Below are positions 1 to 11,200 of a DNA stretch of 64,000 nucleotides, one piece after another. How positions within the stretch are numbered: the first letter of the stretch is position 1; each line of letters opens with the position of its first letter. The stretch spans positions 71,721-135,720 of the forward strand of contig MU271162.1 in NCBI GenBank assembly GCA_021432605.1. The letters run 5' to 3'. Position numbers and translations under genes: made by a program. The DNA comes from Coniochaeta sp. PMI_546 (Eukaryota > Ascomycota > Sordariomycetes > Coniochaetales > Coniochaetaceae). The notes under the pieces are model-generated. The model made no database searches. It saw nothing but the letters and a program-made list of their open reading frames with translations, and had not been told where the DNA came from.

Positions 1-1134
1 GATAATTACGAGTTGCTTCTATAACGATTAATATACAGTTCTCTACGTTTAATTACCTACCCTTTTTTAAAATAGTAGTTTATCTTTTGGCTAGATACGA
101 TCTTATTATAACTTACCGTACGTATCTAACTAATTGTCAACAGACCCCAAATATCGGTTAGTATTCAAAAGTATTAATTCGTTATAATAACTAACGACGT
201 ATTCCTTAACGTTTATATAAAGACCTATCTAATAATATTTTCGTTAAAAGAATTTTATAATACAAGCGATATCTAAATATCTCGTTTCCGTTCTATTATA
301 ATATATAAAGATATTTAAAATATTAATAAGTTATATACTAGTATAAAAATACAATATACGTAATATAGAACCTATTGGAATATTTTAAGTAGCGAATATT
401 ATAAATATAAACGCCGAATACCGAATTACGAATATTATAAATCGTAATTCTAAAATATACGATTCGCTACCTTCTTAAATATATATAAACCTTTCCTTTC
501 CCTTTAAATCAAAAAAAAGGATTTTAAGAGAACAATCTAATATATAATATACAACGTATAATATATTATTATTACGCTTATTATACCACTTTTACCTATT
601 TAAAAGCTTCTTTAACCACTTATACGCCTAATCTAACCTTTATAAAAGGTTTCTTCTTATATATCAATAGAGATTATAATAATAAACGTAATAGATAATT
701 ATCTTATTTATCGTGATAAATATAATTAATAACGATTTTATTTATCAACTACGTAACCCGAAGTCTTTAATTTATACGGCGTAATAAATACCGCTTGTTA
801 TAATTCTTATTTATCAATAAGGTACCTTTATTTTACGACGTTTGTAATAAAAAACTTATTTATACGTTATATTAGTTTTAACGTATTTATAAGCTTTTTT
901 TCTTCTTTAATTTATAATAGTTACGTTTTAATTTAACTTATAATTTATTTTATAAGTTTATATATATATATAAAATAAAAATATTAAATACTTTATAAGT
1001 ATATTAATATATAAGAATTATATTTGTATATATTATTTAATTAAGTACTAATAATAAGATAAAAAGATAAGCCAAAATATATATTCTATAAAATTAACTT
1101 ATTAACTAGTTTAAGCTTTTTAGCTTAGTTTAAA
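1..1134. repeat. AT-rich, RIP-like gene-free block
   Basis: This stretch is very rich in A and T, full of TA steps, and poor in CpA/TpG while CpG steps survive. That pattern is expected after repeat-induced point mutation of a repeated element. No open frame over 60 codons lies wholly inside it. The block reaches the left window edge, so its full length is unknown. It stops abruptly at the stop codon of the maltase gene. I cannot assign it to an element family from what remains. Confidence 0.7.
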
Positions 1135-2955
1135 CTAATTATAAGAAGATATATACACTCTACCTTCCCATGGCCTTAAGACCTCTTTAGGTCGATTGCT
1201 AACTATTGGAAGTAGATTAAGTGTTGAGATGAGAAGTGAAACCTCTTCTGGAAGGCACTTAAGCGCGATAGCAGCGTCTGGGCATGGCTGCTCTTCCCTA
1301 GAAAAGTTTAACACCACTAGGGCCTTCTGTCCACAAAGCATTGATTCCGGCTCTTTCACGTAAACAAAAAGACTCTCACTTGTGGGATCAAGTAATCTGA
1401 ACATCCCGTGAGTGAAAAGGTATCGATACCTCTTTCTTAGCAGTAGCAACCCGCGGTAGAACTCCAGGATAGAAGATGGGTCACCTGTCTGCTTTTCTAC
1501 GTTGATGTCGCGGTAGTTATCATGAACACGCATCCAAGGGTCCGCGCTCGCCGAGGTGAATCCTGCGTTCGGAGAGTGATCCCATTGAAACGGAATACGC
1601 GAGTGATCCCTGGCCAATATCTGCAGTCCTCTGACAGTAGCTTCCGTGCGGTGAGCATCCCCTGACTTGGCAGCTTCGATATAGAAGCGCGAGCTCTCAA
1701 TATCTTTGTACTCATCTATACCCCAAGCGGTAGGCATGTTAACCATACCTATCTCTTGGCCTTGGTAGAGAAATAGAGAGCCAGTCATGGTTGCTTGCCA
1801 CAAAGCTAGTGTCTTTGCTGACCTCTGCCACATCTCCGGGGTACTGGTGTCTCCAAAGCGGCTCACGGCTCGTCCGTTATCGTGGTTTTCGCAAAAGACG
1901 GTAGTCCAGCCGTCCGTGCCTTCAATAAATGTCTGCCAAGTCGAAGTGAGAGCCTTGAGCCGGGACAGCGGAAATGGCTGGTAGATATATTTGGCCCCAA
2001 AGCCGTCCCCTGTCCCAAGTCGGATCACGGAGAACTCAAAGACCATATCTAGCTCTTTCGCAGCGGCCGAAACGTAAGGCAGAACCTGATCCGGGTTGGG
2101 CGTGTTTGAGAGCTCACCCACAGATACGGCATTGTAGGGATCGAGCACTTCTCGCCTCATTTCGCGGATGAACTCGTGAATTCTGGGACCGTTACACCAC
2201 ATATCTGGGGCAGGTTGATGTGGCGAGGCAGGGTCGGTAATGGGCGCGTCGACGAAATCGGTACGTTTCGAATACTTGTTGACTGTGTCGATACGGAAGC
2301 CATCAATGCCACGATCCAGCCAGAAGCGCATCGTGTTGTCGTATATGGCCTTTCGGCATTCTTCATTGTCCCAGTTGAGATCGGGTTGTTCCGGTGCATA
2401 GAGATGGAGGTAGAATTCCTCTGTGTGCTCGTCCCAGGTCCATGTAGGACCGGCAAAGTAACTTCGCCAATTTGTTGGTGGCAGTCGACCACCATTTACA
2501 TCATACCGAGCTGGTTTCCAAATATACCAGTCTCGTTTAGGATTGTCTTTGGACGAGCGGGATTCCCTGAACCACTCATGTTGAATGGACGTGTGGTTGA
2601 CCACAAGGTCCAAGATAAGCTTCATGCCCCGCTCGTGACATGCCGACATGAGGGCATCGACGTCTTCGATTGTGCCATAAGGAGCATAGATCTTCTGGTA
2701 GTCCGAGACGTCATATCCCATGTCAGCCTGCGGACTTTCAAAGATGGGTGACAGCCACACAACATCAACCCCCAGGTCGTGCAAGTAGTCGATGCGTGAC
2801 AGGACGCCCCGGACATCGCCCCAACCGTCTCCGTTGCTGTCCTGGAAGCTGGCAGGATAGATCTGGTAGAAGACCGCATCTTTCCACCATGGAACCTTTC
2901 CGACAAGACATTCAGCATCACCCGATACGGCGTGAGAGTTACCAATGCTTCCCAT
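1135..2955 (-). CDS. malT: GH13 alpha-glucosidase (maltase), intracellular
   Basis: Hydrolyses terminal alpha-1,4 glucosidic bonds of maltose and short malto-oligosaccharides. Single exon, 606 aa from the first ATG at 2955; the open frame extends upstream only to a TTG, so the ATG is taken. Seen in the protein, numbered from the ATG: GH13 region I (DLVVNHT near 116-122), nucleophile Asp223 in GFRIDT, acid/base Glu281 in VGEL, and transition-state Asp359 in ENHD. There is no signal peptide, as expected for a cytosolic enzyme fed by a permease. Thr follows the nucleophile; in the yeast MAL/IMA family Thr there goes with maltase and Val with isomaltase specificity, so maltose is the inferred substrate. 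It diverges from the permease at 3930. The last codons run directly into the AT-rich block, yet the C-terminus looks complete. Confidence 0.93.
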   Translation of the reverse strand: MGSIGNSHAVSGDAECLVGKVPWWKDAVFYQIYPASFQDSNGDGWGDVRGVLSRIDYLHDLGVDVVWLSPIFESPQADMGYDVSDYQKIYAPYGTIEDVDALMSACHERGMKLILDLVVNHTSIQHEWFRESRSSKDNPKRDWYIWKPARYDVNGGRLPPTNWRSYFAGPTWTWDEHTEEFYLHLYAPEQPDLNWDNEECRKAIYDNTMRFWLDRGIDGFRIDTVNKYSKRTDFVDAPITDPASPHQPAPDMWCNGPRIHEFIREMRREVLDPYNAVSVGELSNTPNPDQVLPYVSAAAKELDMVFEFSVIRLGTGDGFGAKYIYQPFPLSRLKALTSTWQTFIEGTDGWTTVFCENHDNGRAVSRFGDTSTPEMWQRSAKTLALWQATMTGSLFLYQGQEIGMVNMPTAWGIDEYKDIESSRFYIEAAKSGDAHRTEATVRGLQILARDHSRIPFQWDHSPNAGFTSASADPWMRVHDNYRDINVEKQTGDPSSILEFYRGLLLLRKRYRYLFTHGMFRLLDPTSESLFVYVKEPESMLCGQKALVVLNFSREEQPCPDAAIALKCLPEEVSLLISTLNLLPIVSNRPKEVLRPWEGRVYISSYN

Positions 2956-3929
2956 GGCTTGAGAGGAATGGTCGTGTAGGATGTGAGTGCAAAAATCGAC
3001 TGTTGGCAAGCCTAGATAGATTCCTGATTGGCACCAGGCACGGGGTAGAGTATCCCAAATCCAGGAGGGTGCCCATTTACTAGGGAGCCTTTTAAGAAGT
3101 TCTTAATCCGATCCTGTCATAGGCTTGAGCGCAATTGCCCCAGATGAGATGATCAACATCTACGAACACAACGAATGCCCCTAGTGTCCACAAGCGTGAT
3201 TATCATCTCATTTCTCCAGATCTTTACGAGGTTGAGACAGACAATAACACTCCGCCCCACCCAGACTATTCCCGCATCACTGTGTTAGTGTCTTGGGGTC
3301 TCTAAACGCAACTCCGACTTCAACTCCGACCCCTCCTCAGGCTCCGTCTCCGCTTCAGCTCCGACATCCATGTCCTTGTCGACGATGTTGTGCTATCCAA
3401 CGTGATGGGGAATATCGGCACTATCGACCACTAGAAAAATCTTTGCTGACCCCTTTCAGGCCGAGTTTGACCATGTGGGCAAGCTTCACGGACATACATT
3501 TGCCGATTCGATGGGTCAAGGACAATTCGTTATACTGAAAGCTCGTGATTCAACCTGTCTGCGACCTTGCGTTTCCCCTGTCTAGACTCTGAAAGCATTA
3601 TCCACAACAACCATGATGATTTTCACTACGTCTCCGACCCCCCCGCATTATCCAGTCTGCCAAGAAGTCCCCAACCTGTCACCTCCGCTTCCCCAGACTT
3701 TGGCCACACATTCTAACATGTCCACGATACCGAAATCCTGGGTTGCCAATTTGTGTACCAGCCTAGACTAGATCACATGGGTTCAAGACAACGCTTTGAA
3801 GTGACGAACTCGAGAAATAGATAAGACCGACTGCACGCCCGGTCACTAGGTCTGGCTATTGTCAACCACAGCTAGAACCTCGCCCCAAGTATTTTCCCGC
3901 AATTTTCTGCACATCGGCTCTTCTCAACT
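2956..3929. promoter_or_regulatory. Shared divergent promoter of maltase and permease
   Basis: This 974-bp gap separates the start codons of two divergent genes of one pathway, so it should hold both promoters. It contains a C/T-rich stretch with repeated CTCCGAC-like words around 3311-3363. Hexamers matching the CreA consensus SYGGRG occur at 3138, 3255, 3348, 3683 and 3691 on the minus strand. About four such hits are expected by chance in this length, so only the close pair at 3683-3696 deserves attention. Confidence 0.6.
3350..3363 (-). promoter_or_regulatory. Candidate AmyR/MAL-type site CGG-N8-CGG
   Basis: The plus strand reads CCG, eight bases, CCG, which is the direct CGG-N8-CGG repeat on the minus strand. 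This spacing is recognised by AmyR, the Zn2Cys6 regulator of starch and maltose genes in Aspergillus. It lies midway between the two divergent MAL genes, and a Zn2Cys6 gene is linked. A single such site can arise by chance, so this is a candidate only. Confidence 0.35.
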
Positions 3930-5789
3930 ATGGCACACCTCGCGTCAAGCACTGTCCCTGACGAAGACATGGCTGAGAAGCATCTCGAGGTCGACACTCC
4001 CGAAACCGTCCATGATGAGGCCCTCGTTGCCGATGCAAAGCATGCATCCGAGGTCGAACACCACATGTCGCTACTCACAGCCATCAGAACGTATCCAAAA
4101 GCGATAGGATGGTCTGTCCTCCTATCAAGTACGCTAATCATGGAGGGATATGACTTGGCACTCCTAGGAAGCCTGTATGCTTCTCCCGTCTTCAACAGGA
4201 AGTTTGGAGAGCGTAATCCGAGCACTGGGAAGTATGCCGTCTCTGCAGCGTGGCAATCTGGCCTTTCCAACGGTGCTCGTGCCGGCGAGATCATTGGATT
4301 GATTCTTGCTGGCTGGACGGCTGATAGATTTGGGTACAAGATGACAACGATTGGGTCTCTCGTGCTTATGATTCTCTTCGTCTTTGTCCTGTTCTTCGCG
4401 CCTAATGTCAAGATTCTGGTCCTGGGAGAAGTTCTTTGTGGTAAGTATGGACACTACACATCCTTCTTTCTGTGCTTGCCGGCCTCGAGCTGACACTACT
4501 TGAATATACAGGTATACCCTGGGGTGCTTTCCAAAGCGTAACTCCCGCCTACGCTTCCGAGGTTGCTCCTGTTGTGTTGAGACCATATCTTACCACCGTA
4601 AGCACCGCTCTACTCTTGTGGATGAATTCCCTAAGGCTAGTCCTAACACCTGGTGTTTCTTAGTTTATAAACATGTGTTGGGTTATCGGGCAATTCTTTG
4701 CTGCTGCTGTTAATAAAGGTTCGGTAGGCCGAACGGACGAATGGGCCTACCGCATCCCTTTCGCTGTACAGTGGGTCTGGCCCGTTCCAATCTTGGCCGG
4801 ATTGGTATTTGCTCCCGAATCACCCTGGTGGCATGTGCGCCATGGGAACAAGGCAGCAGCTAAACAGTCTCTTCTACGCCTGACCTCCCGTAATCAGCCT
4901 GGTTTCAACGCTGATGAGACTATCGCCATGATCGAACATACCAATGAACTCGAGAAGAGTCTTAGCGAAGGTGTCAGCTTCCGGGACTGCTTCAGGGGAA
5001 TTGATCTTCGAAGGACGGAGATTGTGGTTGGTATCTGGCTGGTACAGACTCTGGGTGGCCAGAATCTGATGGGATACTTTGCGTATTTCTTGTAAGTCTT
5101 GCCACCTCGGTCACGCAGCTGATACAGCTGATGTGGCTACTACTTTGTGGCACCTGGCTGACTTGGGGATTAGGACGCAAGCTGGCCTCGACGCAAGCAA
5201 CTCTTTCTCCCTATCTATGGGACAGTATGCATTGGGCATCGTTGGCACAGCCGGTTCATGGCTTCTGATGTCACGCGTTGGACGTCGTACCATCCACTTT
5301 AGTGGTCTTTGCACGCAGTTCCTACTGCTCATTATTGTCGGCTCTCTGTCCTTTGCGCATACAAATGGCTCAGTCTGGGCTATCGGAGCTCTGCTGATTG
5401 TTTTCACATTTGTCTATGATTTCACTGTCGGTCCCGTCACGTACAGCTTGATTTCAGAACTCAGCAGCACCCGACTAAAGGCAAAGACAATCGTACTTGC
5501 TCGAGCGGCTTACAATGCGAGCAATATCTTTGTCAACGTCATGACGAACTACCAGCTTTCATCCACAGCCTGGAACTGGGGGGCGAGGAGTGCCTTTTTC
5601 TGGGCAGGAAGCTGTCTCTTGAGTGCTACCTGGGTCTTTTTCCGCCTGCCAGAGCCAAAGGGACGGACATATGCTGAGCTAGACCTTCTTTTCGAGCACA
5701 GGGTCCCGGCAAGGAAGTTTGCGCAGACGGAGATCGACCCTTATGCTGATACGCACGAAGGCGCCAAGCGAATGGTGCCAAAGCAATAG
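3930..5789 (+). CDS. malP: MFS maltose/alpha-glucoside permease
   Basis: Proton-coupled plasma-membrane importer of maltose and related alpha-glucosides (sugar porter family). Four exons: 3930-4440, 4512-4597, 4664-5091, 5174-5789. They sum to 546 aa and all introns are GT-AG. Seen: a cytoplasmic acidic N-terminus; GYDLALLGSLYA in the first membrane segment, typical of the MAL subfamily; PESPWW after helix 6; VGRR in the loop before helix 9; and the MAL-type C-terminal signature PEPKGRTYAELD. The gene diverges from the maltase and converges on the regulator (215 bp between stops). Together they reproduce the permease-maltase-regulator trio known from Aspergillus oryzae. Exact substrate range (maltose, trehalose, turanose) cannot be read from sequence. 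Confidence 0.9.
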
Positions 5790-6004
5790 ATGGGACGACT
5801 CGAGCGGGTGTAGTTGTGGTCATAGTGTTGGAGTTGCCGAATGTATTTCTAGCAGGGGTTTGTTTCTCAGGACAAATGTGTTGCTCCATGTTTAGGATAG
5901 CTTTATAGCGATAGAGAGCATCTGTCATGAATCCATGCTGAGATATTGTCGCGGTGGTTGAACAGCAAAATATGCTCGTCGGTTTCACAATGTCCATGTC
6001 GCGT

Positions 6005-7591
6005 TTAGAGGACTATTTGTGGCAGGGTATCCTCTATATGTTTTCCCAGCAAGTCCGTATACACCGCTGTTCCCCCGGGTAAATCTGATATGAGCCGCCT
6101 CAGATATTTTAAACTTTGTAGAGGGTCAAAGCCGAGATCGAGGGGCGGTTGAGATACCGAGAGCGGGACACGAGCCAATACGTCAACAACAGCACATGCC
6201 ATGTCGAACAATTTCTCCGTCAGCCCAATGCCATGAACTCTCATGCTTTCAATCGGCAGGTCACGCGTGGACAACATGAGATCTTTTGCCAACTCGAGGG
6301 GGTAAGAGTAAGAGCAGCTGACAGGATCTCTCGTTTCCGACAAGAAGCCTAGCCGAAGACGTATCTGCCACAGGATGATGCGCAACCACAGTTGAGTAAC
6401 GCGAAGATTAGCCTTCTGGGTATCGTGGAGGCTCAAAACTGGTTCCAGGGCAGCATGAATGGCCATCTCTATGCCGGCAAGTTCCTCGAAGGATGGCTTA
6501 TGACAAGTCGCTTCCTCGTTGAGGAGGGCAAAGAATGAAGTGTCGAGAGGCCGGAAAAGAAGAGCGAGATGCTGAAACCCGATAAGAGACGCGTCAGTGA
6601 TGAGAATCTCGTCTAGGCTCGGAACTGCCTTTGTGACCTGGAGCGTTATAGGTCGTCGATATCGAATAGCATTCGACCGCTCCGAGATCAAAATTATCCA
6701 AAACAGTCTCCGGAACACTATATCGGAGACATGATCTCCATCCAAACAGTCCTCATCGTCCGCTCTGTCGTAGTGATGGACATACAGCAGGAGTAGAGTT
6801 GCTGATTCACGAAGAAAAAAGTAGGCTTGGCTATGGCGGCATAGGCGCGCATGACAGGTATATATGAGAAATGTGAGGATAATCAACTCAAGGGAGGGAC
6901 GTGGCTTGACTGGAAGTCGATGACGATATAGCAATGCCTGGTCCAGAAGTGCTCGACCATATGCAGCATTCGTCTCGGCAACCAGACCAGCGAAGGAACA
7001 CTCGCTTGGCTTCTCGACCTGAAGAACAACCAGGGCTGAAAGCGCAGTGAGGAGACAGGCCGACTCCATCCAAGTGTCGCTGCGTTGCTCAAGACACAAT
7101 GAAGTGATACGCGAAACGTATGGTGGCGTGAGAATCGGAATAGTCGGGAATAGGTGAGAGAAGTACCGGTCGACGCATAGATCCAGAGTGCGAGCGGCCA
7201 CAAAGGTTGGGATAGTATGATTGCTTCGCATATCCGTATCGATGCCGCTTGAGGGCGAATGAGGTGCTAGTTCCATGGGTGTCAACAGCGATGGACGGCC
7301 AGGGAAGGATAAATCATGCAGTCGACTAGGCGAACAGCCCTGAGTAATTGTTGTTTCCTCAGATACATCCCGGTCAGTACACTGATTACCCAAGCCGACT
7401 TTGCAACACCGAACGCATGGACGCCCTTCACTGCAACCCTTCTGGAGCCTTCGACATCGTGCGCAAGCTCTTGAGACCTGCGAGCGCTTGGCACGCTGTG
7501 CTCTCGGACTCCCGTGCTCTGCCGTGGGCGAGGCGACACGGGCAGTGATCGGAGAAAGCGAATCGGTCTCGAGTCCCTGGGGCGACATCAT
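6005..7591 (-). CDS. Zn2Cys6 transcription factor, AmyR/MAL-activator type
   Basis: Single exon, 528 aa from ATG 7591. The binuclear zinc cluster is intact: Cys43, 46, 53, 59, 62 and 71, spacing C-X2-C-X6-C-X5-C-X2-C-X8-C. After a basic, Ser-rich N-terminus there is a fungal-TF middle region from about residue 115. A C-terminal stretch with LSTRDLPIES and HGIGLTEKLFD resembles what I recall of maltose activators (AmyR/MalR/Mal13 kind). Linkage to maltase and permease supports a role as their maltose-responsive activator. The alternative is that it controls the polyketide gene just upstream of its promoter (PKS stop at 8219, same strand). The MAL assignment is inferred from the C-terminal motif and linkage. 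Confidence 0.82.
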   Translation of the reverse strand: MMSPQGLETDSLSPITARVASPTAEHGSPRAQRAKRSQVSRACARCRRLQKGCSEGRPCVRCCKVGLGNQCTDRDVSEETTITQGCSPSRLHDLSFPGRPSLLTPMELAPHSPSSGIDTDMRSNHTIPTFVAARTLDLCVDRYFSHLFPTIPILTPPYVSRITSLCLEQRSDTWMESACLLTALSALVVLQVEKPSECSFAGLVAETNAAYGRALLDQALLYRHRLPVKPRPSLELIILTFLIYTCHARLCRHSQAYFFLRESATLLLLYVHHYDRADDEDCLDGDHVSDIVFRRLFWIILISERSNAIRYRRPITLQVTKAVPSLDEILITDASLIGFQHLALLFRPLDTSFFALLNEEATCHKPSFEELAGIEMAIHAALEPVLSLHDTQKANLRVTQLWLRIILWQIRLRLGFLSETRDPVSCSYSYPLELAKDLMLSTRDLPIESMRVHGIGLTEKLFDMACAVVDVLARVPLSVSQPPLDLGFDPLQSLKYLRRLISDLPGGTAVYTDLLGKHIEDTLPQIVL

Positions 7592-8218
7592 TTTGCCGAG
7601 ACTGAGATGCTGGATGTAAGCTGTGCTCCTGTTGAGGAGTTGATGGGTCCTCGGTTGAGGTCAGCGTTAGGTTTGGGGTTGATGCCGAGACTCCGCAATT
7701 TTGAGTCCTTAAAATTCCTACTAATAAGTCTAGAACCGTCGTTGACTAGAATCTAGAGTCTCACGTGTTGCTTGTGAACTAGCTCGAATCAGCGGCCTGA
7801 GTCCCGCAGGCCAATGCCATTCCAGACTGCCAGTTTACCTGTTGAGGTGGAGCTATGAGGCCTTTGTTCATTCGTCCGTTTTGAATAAATAAATGTATGC
7901 GCGTTCGCTCTGCTCTCTTCGACCCTCGAATATCGTGCAAGAAGAGATCTAGGGCGCGAAGAACTATATCTATAGACAATAAAATGCAAAACCGAAATAT
8001 ATTGTTAAGAAAGGCAAGCGACCAGAGCCAGAGTCGAGAGCCATGACTATCGACGACTTGAAAAAATCGCGGATAAGCCTGAAGAAGAAGTATGCCGAGC
8101 CGACGAAATCCGACAGAATAGAAAGCCATGCAAGCGGACCTTTAGATGAATCGTTTCTTACAATATATCAATTACACACCAAAGAGAGATCAAATCCGAT
8201 AGATGTATAATATCGTAA
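7592..8218. other. Gap between PKS stop and regulator start
   Basis: 627 bp that must hold the PKS 3' end and the promoter of the Zn2Cys6 gene. Short open frames here start at non-ATG codons or look non-coding. No clear binding site was recognised. Confidence 0.5.
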
Positions 8219-11200
8219 TCAAGTCGAGAATGATACGAGCTTGCTTTTGCTGCAAACACCCTTCGCAAGCGTTTGGATCGAACCACTCGATAGTAGCTCC
8301 AGGACTTGCAGATTTGCCTCAAATTCCCTCGTGATGAAGTTTCGGATCTCGATGGCGACAAGTGAGTCAAGTGGGTAGTGTGAGAGTGACCGTGTGATAT
8401 CCATATCCTCAGCGTCAAGCATCAAAACTGTGGAAATCTTGTCCACCAGACCTTTGCAGACGATCTCCTCAGCCTCTGCCAGTGACTTGGATGCTTTGAC
8501 AGCGGCGTTGAACGAGATGATAGTGTTGGCAGACGCATCCATTGCAGCGGCTTCCTCTGCAGCCAGCCGCATAGCCTGGAACTTGGCATCCTCCGTCCAG
8601 AAAGGCCGCAAGGTGGCCGTGATCCGCATGCCGGTGATGGTGTGGTTGTTACAAGTAGTTGCCATCTTCCCGCTGATGGCAGCAGCAAGGAGGGCGAGGA
8701 CCTCGGCTTCGCATATCGTGTCACTGCCGAGATTACGAGCCACTTCAGCCGCCTTATCGAGATCGTTTGCCAAGTAACCGGCATCAGAGACAGCGGTCAG
8801 GTCGAGAGAAGATGCTGGAAGGCCAAGGGACAGGCGATGCTGCACCAGTGCGTTGAGAAAACAGTTGGCGGCGCTGTATGCAGCCTGACCACGGTTGCCG
8901 ACTGCTCCCGCAGCCGAAGAGATTGCGACGAAGAAATCCAGCGGTGTCGAGGCTAGAGCATGATGGAAATTCCAACCACCCTGGACCTTACCCTCGATGA
9001 CCTGATGATAGTCCTCCCAAGTCATCTTTTCGTATAGAACATCCTATTCCCGTTAGTATATGACGCTGAACGTGGCGTGTAGACAGAACTTACACGAAGA
9101 ACCATGGTTCCATGAATGACACCGCGTACGGGGGGCAATCCTTCGAGCTGATTCTTGACAAGAACATCCACCTCACTCCTGCTAGCCACATCACAGCGGC
9201 GCACAACGATACTAGCACCAACAGCGGCAAGCTCGTTGACAAGGTCCTTTACCTTGCCGGTGACGGATCCACTTCGGGATACTAGGAGAATATGCCGAGC
9301 TCCCTTCCCAACCATCCACCTTGCCATGCTGCGCCCTAACCCACCAGTACCGCCAATAAGGATATAGGTGGCGTCGGAGCGGAGCAGTTTGTTCGCCTTT
9401 TTGGATGGAGTTGCCTGGGCACGAACGTTAACGGTGTTCAATCAGTATGGATGACAAAGGGACAATCTGGTACCTTGACTATGTCGTTCATTTGCGGCAC
9501 AATGACAAACTTGCCCTGGATCCGACTAGAGTGCAGAGACTTGAAGACTGTATCGACATCCGAGATTGAGAAGACTGTGACTGGGTAGACAGGTCGGATC
9601 TTCCCGTATTTCAGGAGTTGGCCAACATCGCACACCACCCGCTTCATCACCTTCGGTCTCTCAGCAGCCAAAGCAAGCAAGTCTACCGAAATGAAGCTTG
9701 CATTGTTATCCACATGGCTCATCTCGATCCGGCTCTTGGCGGTCTGGTCCCTCTTCCCAATGTCGATGAATCGACCAAACTTGCTGAGGCAGCCCCAGGA
9801 CTCTCGAATAAACTCTCCCGTAAGAGAGTTGAGGACAACGTCCACACCATGCCCACCAGTGGCCTTCAAGACTGCGCCGCCAAAAGATGTAGAGCGGCTG
9901 TAGAAGATGTGGTCCGAGGGCAGGCCGAACTCGCGCATAAGCAGCTCCTTCTTCTCCGCGGTGCTCACAGTACCGAAGACCTCAGCTCCAATCATCTGCG
10001 CTAAGCAGATCGCAGCCTGTCCCACAGCGCCGGCGGCACCATGGATAAGAATTGACTCCCCGTCTGTCAGGCGTCCAAGCTCGACCAGGCTGTAGTACGC
10101 TGTGCAATAAGCTAGCGGCAAAGTGGCAGCAGCCTCGAATGACATTTCCGAAGGGATCTTGAACACCTTGGTAGAAGCTGTCCGGGTTGCAGTTGCGAAA
10201 GCACCCTCCGTGAGTGCTGCAACTCTGTCACCCACCCGAAGATTTGAGACACCGCTTCCTATAGACACGACCACCCCACTCGCTTCGATACCGGCTTTCC
10301 CAATCGGTATCTGGCCCTTAGCGGCCATTGCGTCTCTATAATTGAGACCGATAGCCCTAACTTCAATCTCCACTTGATCGACAGCCAGAGGCTCCTCGGA
10401 AGTGGTGTCATCGACGAAATGGATAGTTTCCAAAGCTCCCGGCGTGGTGATATCCATCCTCATGCGTCTACCCTCATCGCCAAAAGGAGTAGCTTCGAGT
10501 GTCGAAGGGTTCGTCTGCTTGTTGACAAACTCATTCATCTCATGATCATGGACAATTCTAGGTGTAAAAAAGGCACCTTGCCTTTCCATGAACTCCAGCT
10601 CACTTGTTGTGGAAGAAGCAGAACCAAAAGCGGCGGCGAATACTCTCATTATCGCCTTGGTAGTGTCATCTTCCGACAATGGGGACTCTGCATCAAGATC
10701 AAGGGTGGCAAACTTGAGGGCGGTCTCAGACCTGATGGTTCGGCTAAGACCAGTCACCATGTTGGCTTCAGGGTTTGCGGACCTTGCATAAGCGCCGCGG
10801 ACAACCCAAAGGACCCCATGAACGGTGGTGAGGATTTTTTGGAGCGCATAGAACTCCGTCGAAGAGAGTGTTGCAAGGAATGGCCGATGGAGTTCATTCA
10901 GGAACACGAGAATCTTTCCTGCAACATTGACCTCGTATAGAGTACCGATCTCGGGCAGACGGCCTGTCGTCTGTTCCAAGATATTAGCCACGCCATGCGC
11001 CACTAGCTGTTGGAAGTTCGAATCTTCGTGTATAATGACAACTTCCATATCAGATGGCAACCGTGCGGCACCGTCTGATCCCAACTCCCCATTGATAGAG
11101 CTAGTTGCCGTAAATTCATTCTGAAGTGGTTCTAGAACCGAGTCCCATTCCAGTTTGTAACACAGTTCCCTTGCCACATTGGTCTCCAACTGAGTTGCGC

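Noticed and set aside
2956-3009. Longer N-terminus for the maltase
   Set aside because: The extension begins at TTG; the first ATG at 2955 gives a normal-length enzyme. The same reasoning removed non-ATG extensions at the PKS, the MFS at 53325 and the dehydrogenase at 55103.
2956-3929. Cluster of CreA repression sites
   Set aside because: Five hexamer hits in 974 bp are close to the number expected by chance; only the adjacent pair was noted in the promoter entry.
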